Of a DNA stretch of 64,000 nt, positions 1-8,295 are shown one piece after another. The notes under the pieces were generated by a model that saw nothing but the letters and a program-made list of their open reading frames with translations, had not been told where the DNA came from and did not search any database. The stretch's first letter is position 1; each line of letters begins with the position of its first letter. Source of the DNA: Buchnera aphidicola (Chaitoregma tattakana) (GTDB lineage: Bacteria > Pseudomonadota > Gammaproteobacteria > Enterobacterales > Enterobacteriaceae); the NCBI RefSeq assembly GCF_039370165.1, contig NZ_CP134991.1, positions 62,001 through 126,000 on the forward strand. Direction: 5' to 3'. The position numbers and the translations under genes were made by a program.

Positions 1-1
1 T

Positions 2-994
2 TTTGTACTTAATATGTTAGAATTTTTTTTTGGTGGAAAAAATAATTTTTTAAATTATAAAGATTTTAAAAATATTTCTTATAGTCAAAATTTTATTAAT
101 TATAAAATAACAAAAATATTTACTAAAAATTTGTCACATAATTTAGAAAAAAATTTTAATTTAAAAATATTTTCATATAATTCTAAGAAATTTTTTGAAA
201 AATCTTATAAAAATTTTTTTTATTCAAACAATTTTATTGTTAGAGTATGTTTTAACTGTATTACTGGAAAATATAGTAATTTATTTAATATATTTTTTCC
301 ATGGAGTTTTATAAAATATGTAAATAACATAGTTGTACAAAATCACAATAAAATAAGCGAAAAAAGTTATTCCAAAAAGAACTTTTATATTATTAAAAGT
401 ATAAATTTTGTGATGTCTGCCTTTTTGCAATTTTTTTTTATTAATTTATATAGTTTATATAATTTAAATATTAATGATGTAATAAAAATATATAATCCGG
501 TAGATGTTTACATATTTATAGATGATAAATTATTTTTTTTAGGTAAAAATACTGTTTTAAAAAATAGAATATCTGTTTTAGTGAAAAGATCTGTATACTT
601 AAAACATTTAACTTGTGGTGATAAGATGAATAATCAATTAGAAAAATTTAAAAAGTATGTTTCAGAAAACGATAGTATATTAAAAAAAGATGAAAAAAAA
701 CAAACTGTTTTTTTAGATAACACAGTAGAAGAAGATGACTTGGACAATAGAATAAATTATGTTGGTGATATAAAAATAAAAATGTCTGTTAGACTAGGTA
801 GAATAAAGATGAAAGCTAAAAAGTTGTTATCAATAAAGTGTGGATCAATTTTACAATTAGATCAATTAGCAGGTGAGCCGTTGGACATTCTGGCTAATGG
901 GTGTTTAATTGCTAAAGGCGAAATAGTTGTTATTAAAAATAATTATGGAATCAGAATTGTAAATATATTAAACAACGTAAATAAATTAAAATAA
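2..994 (+). CDS. fliM-fliN: FliM-FliN fusion, flagellar C-ring switch protein (5' end outside window)
   Basis: The open frame has no stop back to the window edge, so the true start lies upstream. The visible part opens with the FliM middle-domain signature (LEFFFGG, against DNLFGG in E. coli) and continues through the FliM C-terminal SpoA domain (DVIKIYNPVDVYIFID). With no stop it then enters a complete FliN of about 122 residues whose own ATG would be at 626. The FliN SpoA signature is clear (VRLGRIKMKAKKLL, LAGEPLDILANG, IAKGEIVVI, YGIRI). FliM and FliN form the cytoplasmic C-ring under the export gate; in E. coli they are separate genes. The linker is Lys/Glu/Asp rich. The FliM CheY-binding N-terminus cannot be judged. 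Followed by fliP with no fliO between. Identity is near certain; whether one or two proteins are made is open. Confidence 0.9.
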   Translation, partial: FVLNMLEFFFGGKNNFLNYKDFKNISYSQNFINYKITKIFTKNLSHNLEKNFNLKIFSYNSKKFFEKSYKNFFYSNNFIVRVCFNCITGKYSNLFNIFFPWSFIKYVNNIVVQNHNKISEKSYSKKNFYIIKSINFVMSAFLQFFFINLYSLYNLNINDVIKIYNPVDVYIFIDDKLFFLGKNTVLKNRISVLVKRSVYLKHLTCGDKMNNQLEKFKKYVSENDSILKKDEKKQTVFLDNTVEEDDLDNRINYVGDIKIKMSVRLGRIKMKAKKLLSIKCGSILQLDQLAGEPLDILANGCLIAKGEIVVIKNNYGIRIVNILNNVNKLK

Positions 995-1125
995 ATATTT
1001 TGATATATGTTTTATTTTTATTTTTTATAATTTTTCTTTAAAAACATTTTTATTTTTTGATTATATATTATAAAGTGACGTTGTTTACTAAGATTTTATA
1101 ACATTTTAATATTGTGGTAACTATA

Positions 1126-1866
1126 ATGAAATATAGTAAAATTTTATTATTTTTTTTTCCATTGCTTTCTACTTCTGCATATGCTTTAAATTTAGATTCT
1201 ATTAACAATTTGTTTTCTAATAAAAGTAATGATATTTCTATGCCTTTAGATATTTTGATTATAATGAGTTCTATGAGTTTTTTGCCTGCTATTGTTTTGT
1301 TAATGACTAGTTTTACTAGAATTATAATTGTATTGAGTTTGTTAAGAAATGCTTTAGGAATGACATATTCTCCTCCAAATCAAATATTAATTGGATTAAG
1401 TTTGTTTATAACTTTTTTTATTATGTCTCCAATTTTTAATAAAGTATATAAAGATTCTTATTTACCATTTGTGAGTAAAAAGGTAAATGCAGAAACTGCT
1501 ATTAACAATGCTATTTTTCCTTTCAAGAAGTTTATGCTACATCAAGTTAAGAAAACAGATTTGTTATTTTTTCTCAAATTGTCAAAAAAACAAGATATTA
1601 AATTTAAAAATAAATATGATATACCTATGTATGTATTAGTGCCAGCATTTATAACTAATGAACTTAAAGTGGCGTTTCAAATAGGTTTTATGATATTTAT
1701 TCCCTTTATAGTTATAGATCTTATAATATCTAGTATATTGATGGCTTTAGGTATGATGATGGTGCCTCCATCTAGTATATCTCTTCCATTCAAATTAATT
1801 CTTTTTGTATTGTCTGACGGTTGGAAGTTGTTAGTTAGCTCTCTTGTTAATAGTTTTTATACATAA
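1126..1866 (+). CDS. fliP: Flagellar type III export gate protein FliP
   Basis: Inner-membrane protein of the FliPQR export-gate core, which lets flagellar rod and hook subunits cross the membrane. 246 residues, the usual size. It begins with a hydrophobic signal peptide (residues 1 to about 20, ending SAYA), as FliP is known to have. It then carries the family blocks TSFTRIIIVLSLLRNALGM and PPNQILIGLSLF, and C-terminal helices with MALGMMMVPPSSISLPFK. A GTG in the same frame at 1114 would add four residues; the ATG at 1126 is preferred because it starts the signal peptide directly. fliQ follows at once. No fliO sits upstream, as in known Buchnera flagellar clusters. Confidence 0.95.
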   Translation: MKYSKILLFFFPLLSTSAYALNLDSINNLFSNKSNDISMPLDILIIMSSMSFLPAIVLLMTSFTRIIIVLSLLRNALGMTYSPPNQILIGLSLFITFFIMSPIFNKVYKDSYLPFVSKKVNAETAINNAIFPFKKFMLHQVKKTDLLFFLKLSKKQDIKFKNKYDIPMYVLVPAFITNELKVAFQIGFMIFIPFIVIDLIISSILMALGMMMVPPSSISLPFKLILFVLSDGWKLLVSSLVNSFYT

Positions 1867-1901
1867 TCGTGTATTTAGAAAAATATATTAGGAAAAAAAA
1901 T

Positions 1902-2174
1902 ATGACTTTAGAAGCTGTTGATAGTTTACTTGGTGAAGCTATAAAAATGATTTTAATATTATCTATGCCGCTATTAATAATAGTATTGTTTATAGGATTG
2001 GTAATTAGTATGCTGCAATCAGTTACACAAATTAACGAACAAACTTTATCATTTGTTCCAAAAATATTTTCTATCTTAAGTATTCTAATATTGCTTGGAC
2101 CTTGGATGCTTAGTACCATAGTAAGTTACATTAAAAATTTATTTAAAATTTTACCCCTTGTTATAAACACATGA
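1902..2174 (+). CDS. fliQ: Flagellar export gate protein FliQ
   Basis: Small two-helix membrane component of the FliPQR export gate. From the ATG at 1902 it is 90 residues, the family length. It matches E. coli FliQ throughout: start MTLEAVDSLLGEA, then ISMLQSVTQINEQTLSFVPK and GPWML. The start is fixed by a Shine-Dalgarno TTAGGA at 1888-1893 and by the family N-terminus; a longer frame from a GTG at 1869 would add eleven residues absent from the family. Its TGA stop overlaps the fliR ATG (ATGA), which suggests coupled translation. Confidence 0.95.
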   Translation: MTLEAVDSLLGEAIKMILILSMPLLIIVLFIGLVISMLQSVTQINEQTLSFVPKIFSILSILILLGPWMLSTIVSYIKNLFKILPLVINT

Positions 2175-2959
2175 TATACTTAAACTTATATAAACTTTTT
2201 GAAATATTTCGCGAAATAATTTTTCCACTAGCTAGGATATTACCTATAATAAGCCTTACGCCAATTTTTGGTGAAAATTTTGTAAATAAAAGAGTTAAAA
2301 TATTAATTTCTGTGCTTTTAAGTATTTTTTATATTAATGTTAGCGCCACAAACTTTTATATAAATTTATTTTCTAATGAAGGTTTTTTGATTTTATTTCA
2401 ACAAATTTTTATAGGGCTTTTTTTAGGATTTGTAATATATATGGTATTTTCAATTCCTGTAATAGTAGGAGAAATAATTAGTTTACAAATTGGTTTATCA
2501 TTTTCTACAATTTTTGACGTTTCACAAAAATGGAACTCTTCTGTATTTTCTTATTTCATAAAAATTTTTTTTTTAATGGTATTTTTGTCTCTAAATGGAC
2601 ATTATTGGATAATTTATACTATATTTAATAGTTTTTCATTAATTCCAATAGAAAATTTACATTTTTCTAAAAATGCATTTTTCTTAATTTTATATTTTTT
2701 TTCTAAAGTGTTTTTAAGAGGGGTCATTATAGTTTTTCCAATAATGATACCTGTTTTAGCATTAAACATTATGATGGCTATATTAAATAGAACTATTCCT
2801 CAATTTTCAGTTTTTTCTATTTTTTTACCTATGTTATTATTAATAAGTTTATTCATTTTTTATTTCTGCGTGCCAATTAACATAAACAATTTTAACTTAT
2901 TTCTAAAAAATATGTTTGAAAAAATTAATAATTTTAATAAAAATACAATTTTTTATTAA
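2171..2959 (+). CDS. fliR: Flagellar export gate protein FliR
   Basis: Polytopic inner-membrane protein completing the FliPQR gate. 262 residues, normal length, with about six hydrophobic segments. Family marks include the N-terminal FREIIFPLARILPIISLTPIFG, here read as residues around 10-32, VGEIISLQIGLSFSTIFD and the C-terminal LNRTIPQFSVFSIFLP (NRxxPQ is typical of FliR/SctT). Overlaps fliQ by 4 bases. Last gene of this flagellar run; a terminator-like inverted repeat follows at 2996-3042. In Buchnera the retained flagellar genes make basal-body export structures without filament genes; that is general knowledge, not visible here. Confidence 0.94.
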   Translation: MIYLNLYKLFEIFREIIFPLARILPIISLTPIFGENFVNKRVKILISVLLSIFYINVSATNFYINLFSNEGFLILFQQIFIGLFLGFVIYMVFSIPVIVGEIISLQIGLSFSTIFDVSQKWNSSVFSYFIKIFFLMVFLSLNGHYWIIYTIFNSFSLIPIENLHFSKNAFFLILYFFSKVFLRGVIIVFPIMIPVLALNIMMAILNRTIPQFSVFSIFLPMLLLISLFIFYFCVPININNFNLFLKNMFEKINNFNKNTIFY

Positions 2960-2995
2960 AATTTTTACGTTATATATTTTTTTATGTTAGTTATT

Positions 2996-3042
2996 AAACG
3001 AATTGACTACTTTGATTAAATATTGAATGTTTCAATTCGTTT
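2996..3042. terminator. Bidirectional hairpin between fliR and rpmG
   Basis: Perfect 11-bp inverted repeat AAACGAATTGA (2996-3006) and TCAATTCGTTT (3032-3042) with a 25-base loop, lying in the gap between two convergent genes. The T-rich flanks on both sides suit a weak Rho-independent terminator in either direction. The loop is long, so termination strength is uncertain. Confidence 0.55.
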
Positions 3043-3059
3043 AATGTTTTTTAAATATA

Positions 3060-3227
3060 CTATTTTATTTTGTGTTCTTTATACCAAACATGTTTTCTTT
3101 TTATAGGGTCATATTTTTTTAGTTGTAATTTTTCTGGTTTATTAACTTTATTTTTCGTTGTTGTATAAAAGTGACCATTGTTAGAGGTAGACAATAATTT
3201 TATTTTTTTTCTTAATTTTTTTGCCAT
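3060..3227 (-). CDS. rpmG: 50S ribosomal protein L33
   Basis: 55-residue protein with the exact L33 layout: [22 protein letters not shown], then [18 protein letters not shown] at the C-terminus. L33 is a small protein near the E site of the large subunit. The start is the only ATG matching the family N-terminus. It lies 21 bases downstream of rpmB on the same strand, keeping the ancestral rpmB-rpmG pair. The zinc-ribbon cysteines are absent, as in E. coli L33. Confidence 0.97.
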   Translation of the reverse strand: MAKKLRKKIKLLSTSNNGHFYTTTKNKVNKPEKLQLKKYDPIKRKHVWYKEHKIK

Positions 3228-3248
3228 TTGTGTTTTTCTCTGTTTTTT

Positions 3249-3467
3249 TTAAAAATAGTTTTTGAATACTTTATCTATACCTTTTTTGTTTATTTCTCTA
3301 ATTCCTTTTGTACTGATCTTAATGCTTACAAATCTTTTAATAATTGGAACCCATAACTTATATTTTTGGATGTTAGGTTTAAATTTTCGTCTTCTTGCAT
3401 TCATAGCGTGTGATCTTTTGTTTCCAAAAATTGTTTTTTTTTTAGTAATTTTGCATATTCTAGACAT
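3249..3467 (-). CDS. rpmB: 50S ribosomal protein L28
   Basis: 72 residues against 78 in E. coli. Shows the L28 signature [16 protein letters not shown], the [15 protein letters not shown] block and the basic C-terminal half, ending slightly early. Structural protein of the large ribosomal subunit. Upstream partner of rpmG, downstream of ppa by 42 bases, so the three minus-strand genes may share a transcript. Confidence 0.97.
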   Translation of the reverse strand: MSRICKITKKKTIFGNKRSHAMNARRRKFKPNIQKYKLWVPIIKRFVSIKISTKGIREINKKGIDKVFKNYF

Positions 3468-3509
3468 GTATTATGTTCACTTTTTTATATTTTTTTTATT
3501 TTATATGGA

Positions 3510-4040
3510 TTATTTTTTTTGATATGCTTTTATAGATTTTAGTATTTCTTCTTCTGCTTCTTTTTTGTTTCCCCATCCAATAATTTTAATCCATTTATTT
3601 TTTTCTAATTTTTTATAATTAAAAAAGAAATTTTCAATTTTTTCTGTAACATGTTTTTCTAAATTTTTTATATCTAAAATTCTATTATATTCTTTTGTAA
3701 TTTTTTTATGAGGAACACTTATAATTTTATTATCTTGACCTGATTCATCTAACATCTTTAAAATTCCTATAGGTGTACATCTAATTATAGATTTAGTGAT
3801 TAAAGGATAAGGAGTTATTACTAAAGAATCTAAACAATCTCCATCTTTTGATAAGGTATTATTTATATATCCATAATTATATGGATAAAACATAGCAACA
3901 GGAATAAATCTATCTACAAATATATTTCCACAATTTTTATTTATTTCATATTTTATGGGTTTTGAATGTGATGGTATTTCTATTATCACAAAAATATCAT
4001 ATGGTGGTTTTTTTCCTGTGGATATCTTATTTATATTCAT
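3510..4040 (-). CDS. ppa: Inorganic pyrophosphatase
   Basis: Hydrolyses pyrophosphate to two phosphates, driving biosynthetic and aminoacyl-tRNA synthesis reactions. 176 residues, same as E. coli. Metal and substrate residues are visible: EIPSHSKPIKYEI, YPYNYGYI, the DGDCLDSL motif carrying the catalytic aspartates, DESGQDNK, and HKKITKEY. Cytoplasmic, family I. Divergent from pmbA across a 120-base A+T-rich gap (4041-4160) that must hold both promoters. Confidence 0.97.
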   Translation of the reverse strand: MNINKISTGKKPPYDIFVIIEIPSHSKPIKYEINKNCGNIFVDRFIPVAMFYPYNYGYINNTLSKDGDCLDSLVITPYPLITKSIIRCTPIGILKMLDESGQDNKIISVPHKKITKEYNRILDIKNLEKHVTEKIENFFFNYKKLEKNKWIKIIGWGNKKEAEEEILKSIKAYQKK

Positions 4041-4160
4041 ATTAATAACAATTTTTCCAATAAATATTTTAGAATATTAATCAACATTTTATTTATATAG
4101 TATACTATATATTAATTTTATTATAATTATAAATAATTAAATAAAAAGGTTATTATTACT

Positions 4161-5501
4161 ATGATTTATAATATTTTTTTTGAAAAATCTGAATTGAAAA
4201 ACTTTATCTTAAAAATTTTAAACATTTATAAAAAAAGAGTAGATTACTTGAAGATATATATTATACAAGATAATTCTAGAAATGTATTAATTAGAAATTC
4301 TAATTTAGAACTTTCTGAAACTAAACAAAATATTAAAATACATGTTGATGTTATAAAAAACAATAAATTTGTAAGAACATCTTTTAATAGCTTAAATATT
4401 AGTATGGTAAAAAAAATTATAGATAAAGCAATATATGCTACCAGACATGTTGCTTCAGATTTTTGTAATAATGTTTATGCAGACATGATATTTCAAAACA
4501 ATATTAAAATGAATTTGTGTAACATCAATATTATTAGTCTGAAAGATATAATTAACACAACTATTTCTATAGAAAATATTGCATTTAAATTTGATAATAG
4601 AATTTATAATAGTGATGGTATTAATTTTTATGAAAATTTTTCAAATATAATTTTTGGTAATAGTAATTTTGATATATCTTCATATTCTACTAGTTATTAT
4701 TTTATAATGTCTAGTGTTATAGCACAATATAAAAAAAAAATGTATAACGGGTCTTATTATAGTGTTTCTACTAAATTTAGTAAATTAGATAATATAAAAA
4801 AAATTGGAGAAATGTCTGCTAAAAATGCTATATACAAAATATCTCCTAAAAAGATATATACTAGTATGTCTTCTGTCATTTTTTCTAATGAAATAAGTTA
4901 TATTTTATTTGAATATTTATCTGAAGCTATTTCTGGAAAAAATGTGTATGAAAGATCTACATTTTTAAAAAATAGTTTAGGAAAAAGAATTTTTCCAAAA
5001 TGGTTAAATATATTAGAAGATCCGCATTTAAAATATGGGCTATGTTCTCATATATTTGATTCTGATGGATTTAGTACATTTTCTAAAAATATCGTGAAAA
5101 ACGGAATTTTAAAAACTTGGATTTTAAATAATTATTATGCTAATAAATTGGGATTAAAATCTACAGGAAATTCTTTGGGGTCGTATAATTGGATAATTTA
5201 TTCAAGTCTATCAAAACTTTTTAGTTTAAAACACTTATTGTTAAATATGTATAATGGAATTTTAGTCAATGAATTATATGGAGATGGTTTTAATGTAGTA
5301 AATGGTGATTATTCTATAGGAGTGTCTGGTTTTTTAATACGAAGAGGTGAGATATTGCATCCAATAGATGAAATTACTATATCTGGTAATTTAAAAGATA
5401 TATTTTATAAAATTGTAAATATGTCTAATGATTTTAATAGAATTAATAAAATAAAATGTGGATCTATTCTTTTATCTGAAGTAAATATTTCTGGCAAATA
5501 G
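4161..5501 (+). CDS. pmbA: TldE/PmbA metalloprotease subunit
   Basis: 446 residues, full length for TldE (PmbA), the partner of TldD in a heteromeric protease that degrades unfolded peptides and matures some modified peptides. The match runs throughout: LKSTGNSLGSYNWIIYS near residue 330, ELYGDGFNVVNGDYSIGVSG, the RRGEILHPIDEITISGNL block and the C-terminal KCGSILLSEVNISG. TldE itself lacks the HExxxH metal motif, which is in TldD; tldD is not in this window. Chosen start is the first ATG of the frame. Why a reduced genome keeps this protease is unclear. Confidence 0.93.
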   Translation: MIYNIFFEKSELKNFILKILNIYKKRVDYLKIYIIQDNSRNVLIRNSNLELSETKQNIKIHVDVIKNNKFVRTSFNSLNISMVKKIIDKAIYATRHVASDFCNNVYADMIFQNNIKMNLCNINIISLKDIINTTISIENIAFKFDNRIYNSDGINFYENFSNIIFGNSNFDISSYSTSYYFIMSSVIAQYKKKMYNGSYYSVSTKFSKLDNIKKIGEMSAKNAIYKISPKKIYTSMSSVIFSNEISYILFEYLSEAISGKNVYERSTFLKNSLGKRIFPKWLNILEDPHLKYGLCSHIFDSDGFSTFSKNIVKNGILKTWILNNYYANKLGLKSTGNSLGSYNWIIYSSLSKLFSLKHLLLNMYNGILVNELYGDGFNVVNGDYSIGVSGFLIRRGEILHPIDEITISGNLKDIFYKIVNMSNDFNRINKIKCGSILLSEVNISGK

Positions 5502-5529
5502 TTTTTATATCTGTTTTTACATATAAAAA
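5502..5529. terminator. Weak A/T hairpin between pmbA and rnpB
   Basis: 9-bp inverted repeat TTTTTATAT (5502-5510) and ATATAAAAA (5521-5529) directly after the pmbA stop, in the gap between convergent pmbA and rnpB. Made of A and T only, so such a repeat can arise by chance in this sequence. Confidence 0.3.
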
Positions 5530-5542
5530 AAATAAAAACTTT

Positions 5543-5938
5543 GTTGAAGTTAGTCTATAAGCCGGATTCTGTATTAAACAGTCATTCATCTAGATTAATA
5601 ATTTCTTATTAATTCATGCAACCTACCCAGACTATTAACATATACGGGTTTTTAGTCTTGTTTGGTCTTGCTCTAAGTGGAGTTTACATTGACCATAATT
5701 TGTTACCAATTTATGCGGTGTGCTTTTACCACGCCTTTTCACCCTTTCCGAAAATTTTGTATTTTTTTAGGAGGTTTGTTTTCTGTTGCACTGTTCGTGG
5801 GTTTACACCCCCCAGGAGTTACCTGGCACTTTACCCGTGTAGAGTCCGGACTTTCCTCTTTTATAAAGATGTTTAATAAAAATATTATAAATATATAAAC
5901 ATATTTTATTTAAAAGCGACTGTATGTCTAACTTCAAC
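5543..5938 (-). ncRNA. rnpB: RNase P RNA (bacterial type A)
   Basis: Catalytic RNA that removes tRNA 5' leaders. Read on the minus strand it starts GUUGAAGUUAGACAUACAGUCGC-like, with the conserved GAGGAAAGTCCGGACT core (complement at 5843-5858), the ACGGGUAAAGUGCCAGGUAAC region, the UAGAUGAAUGACUG segment and a 3' end AGCCGGCUUAUAGAC-like. The two ends (5543-5553 and 5928-5938) are complementary and form helix P1. About 396 bases, against 377 in E. coli. Two open frames on the plus strand here are fortuitous. Confidence 0.96.
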
Positions 5939-5964
5939 AATATAAATGTATTATATATATATTT

Positions 5965-6822
5965 TTATGTCATCTTATTTTTTAAGATATATTTGTACAA
6001 TAAGTTTTTATTTATATTATGTATTTTAGATGTAGCTATTATGGCGCTACTATTCATTAAAAATTTTTTTAATATTTTATGTGTTTCAAGAATATTATAT
6101 GTAATAACTTTTTGATGTAAATTTGTATTTCCTTCTATTATTAATAAAATTTCTCCTTTATATCTTTTTTTGTCTAATTTTATCCATTTTATTAATTTAT
6201 TTATTCTTGTTTTTTTTATAGTTTCCCAGAATTTAGTTACTTCTTTAATAAAAGTTATTTTTCTATTTTTTCCAAAAATTTTCATTATTATATTTAAAGA
6301 TTTAAGTATTCTTTTAGACGTTTCTAATAGAATAATGGTTCTTTTTTCTAAATATAAATTATAAAACATATTTTCTATTTTTTTTTCTTTTCTAGGTATA
6401 AATCCTTCGTAACAAAATTTTTTTGTACTTATTCCAGAACTACTAATAGCAGCTATTGCTGAGCAAGCACCTGGTATAGGTACAACTTTTATTTTATTTT
6501 TATGACACATTTTTACTATTAGTTCTCCTGGATCGTTTATTAATGGAGTTCCAGAATTAGAAACTATAGCAATATTTTCATTTATAATTAATTTTTTTAA
6601 TATTATATAACTTTTTGCCTTTTCATTTTCTTTATTAAAAGATGTAATTTTAGTTTTTATTTTATAAAAATTTAACAATTTTTTAGTATGATTTATACTC
6701 TCAGCAGCTATTATATTTACTGTTTTTAATATTTCTATAGCTCTGTATGTAATGTCTTTTAAATTACCTATTGGCGTAGATACTATATATAAAATGCCTA
6801 AACTTTTAGTTTTTTTTTTCAT
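5965..6822 (-). CDS. rsmI: 16S rRNA (cytidine 1402-2'-O) methyltransferase RsmI
   Basis: Adds the 2'-O-methyl of m4Cm1402 in the decoding centre, using S-adenosylmethionine. 285 residues, family length. Recognised from IVSTPIGNLKDITYRA, SGTPLINDPG, KVVPIPGACSAI, FCYEGFIPRKEKK and KGEILLIIEG. Two motifs usually near invariant are changed: AEDTRH reads AESINH and SDAGTP reads SNSGTP, so activity is not assured. Its 3' end nearly abuts the 5' end of rnpB (26 bases), same strand. Confidence 0.92.
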   Translation of the reverse strand: MKKKTKSLGILYIVSTPIGNLKDITYRAIEILKTVNIIAAESINHTKKLLNFYKIKTKITSFNKENEKAKSYIILKKLIINENIAIVSNSGTPLINDPGELIVKMCHKNKIKVVPIPGACSAIAAISSSGISTKKFCYEGFIPRKEKKIENMFYNLYLEKRTIILLETSKRILKSLNIIMKIFGKNRKITFIKEVTKFWETIKKTRINKLIKWIKLDKKRYKGEILLIIEGNTNLHQKVITYNILETHKILKKFLMNSSAIIATSKIHNINKNLLYKYILKNKMT

Positions 6823-6972
6823 AATGTGTGTGATTTATAGTTTTTATATTAAATATTTTTTTTCAAAATTTTTTTATATAATTTTCAAAAGAATAACGTT
6901 ATTATATTTAAGTGATATTTAGTATATTTTTATATAATATTTATATTATAATTATTTTGTTTAGAGTTTATC

Positions 6973-8178
6973 ATGAAAAGAGTAGTAATAACTGGTGTTG
7001 GAATTATTTCTAGTATAGGAAATAGTATAAAAGAAGTGTTAAGTTCGTTGAAACTAGGAAAGTCTGGAATATCTTTCTCTAAAGAGATGCTTAGTTTGGG
7101 TATGTCTAGTCATGTTGTAGGAAGAATAAACATTAGCAATTTAGGTAAGGTTAATAAAAAAATTTTTAAATTCATGAGTACGCCTGCTATATATGCTTAT
7201 TTTTCTTTTTTAGAAGCAGTTAATGATGCTAAGTTAAAAAAAACTGTATATCAAAAAAACTATAGAGTTGGATTAATATCTGGATCTGGTAATTCTTATT
7301 ATGCTCCGTTTATATTATCTGATATAAAAATAACTAATAAAATAGGGCCATATTTTTTAATAAAAACATTACCATCAAATATTACTGCTTGTTTATCTAC
7401 ATATTTTAAAATATATGGTACGACTTATTCTATAAGTTCAGCATGTACAACTTCTTCTCATTGTATATGTAATGCTTTTGACCTTATAAAATATGGTAAA
7501 CAAGATATAGTTTTTGCTGGAGGTTCAGAAGAAATAAATTTTAATTTAGCTTGTGGATTTGACGTTATGAGAGTTCTTTCAAAAAATAAAAATAATTGTC
7601 CAAAAGAATCTTCTAGAGCATTTGATTCAGACAGAGATGGTTTTGTAATTTCTGGAGGTGCTGGTTTTGTAGTATTAGAAGAACTTAATTTTGCTATTTC
7701 TAGAAACGCTAAGATATATGCAGAAATTTTTAATTATGCTGCTTTTTCTAATGGTAAGAATATGGTTTTGCCTTCTGTAAATAGATCTGCTACATGTATG
7801 AAACTAGCTTTACATGGAATAAAAAAAATAGATTATATAAATGCACACGCTACATCTACAAAAGTAGGAGATAGAGATGAATATAGTTCAATTGTACAAG
7901 TTTTTGGTAAAAAAAATTTACCATATATTTCCTCCACAAAGTCTATGACAGGACATTCTCTAGGAGCTTCAGGCATACATGAAATTATTTATACTATTTT
8001 AATGATAGATAATAAATTTATTGCGCCATCTATAAACATAACAAATTTAGATAAAGATTTTTCATCAAATAAAATTGTTTTAAAAAGAATTGAAAAACAG
8101 ATATTTGTTGCTATGTCTAACAATTTCGGATTTGGTGGCACTAATGTAAGTATAGTTATTAAAAAATTTATATTATAA
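6973..8178 (+). CDS. fabB: 3-oxoacyl-ACP synthase I (KAS I)
   Basis: Condenses malonyl-ACP with acyl-ACP in fatty-acid elongation; in E. coli needed for unsaturated chains. 401 residues, against 406. Active-site cysteine in SACTTSSH (Cys158); the catalytic histidines lie in NAHATSTKVGD and in MTGHSLGASG; the C-terminal loop is NNFGFGGTN. Start ATG matches the family N-terminus MKRVVITGVG. Divergent from rsmI across 150 bases that include the palindrome AATAACGTTATT at 6892-6903. With one KAS visible here, other fab genes must be elsewhere. Confidence 0.96.
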   Translation: MKRVVITGVGIISSIGNSIKEVLSSLKLGKSGISFSKEMLSLGMSSHVVGRINISNLGKVNKKIFKFMSTPAIYAYFSFLEAVNDAKLKKTVYQKNYRVGLISGSGNSYYAPFILSDIKITNKIGPYFLIKTLPSNITACLSTYFKIYGTTYSISSACTTSSHCICNAFDLIKYGKQDIVFAGGSEEINFNLACGFDVMRVLSKNKNNCPKESSRAFDSDRDGFVISGGAGFVVLEELNFAISRNAKIYAEIFNYAAFSNGKNMVLPSVNRSATCMKLALHGIKKIDYINAHATSTKVGDRDEYSSIVQVFGKKNLPYISSTKSMTGHSLGASGIHEIIYTILMIDNKFIAPSINITNLDKDFSSNKIVLKRIEKQIFVAMSNNFGFGGTNVSIVIKKFIL

Positions 8179-8295
8179 ACTAATATAAGATTTAAAATAT
8201 TATTATATTTTTTTTATATTTCTTTGTGTAATATAATTAAAATAAATTTTTTTATTTTATAATAATAATAAAATAGAATTTTGGAGATAAAAGTT

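Noticed and set aside
5616..5898. Two open frames of 73 and 86 codons on the plus strand
   Set aside because: They lie wholly inside the complement of RNase P RNA, whose conserved core and paired ends explain the sequence and its higher G+C content.
6892..6903. Palindrome AATAACGTTATT before fabB as a regulator site
   Set aside because: A 12-base palindrome of mainly A/T is expected by chance here, and it does not match the FabR or FadR site patterns I know.
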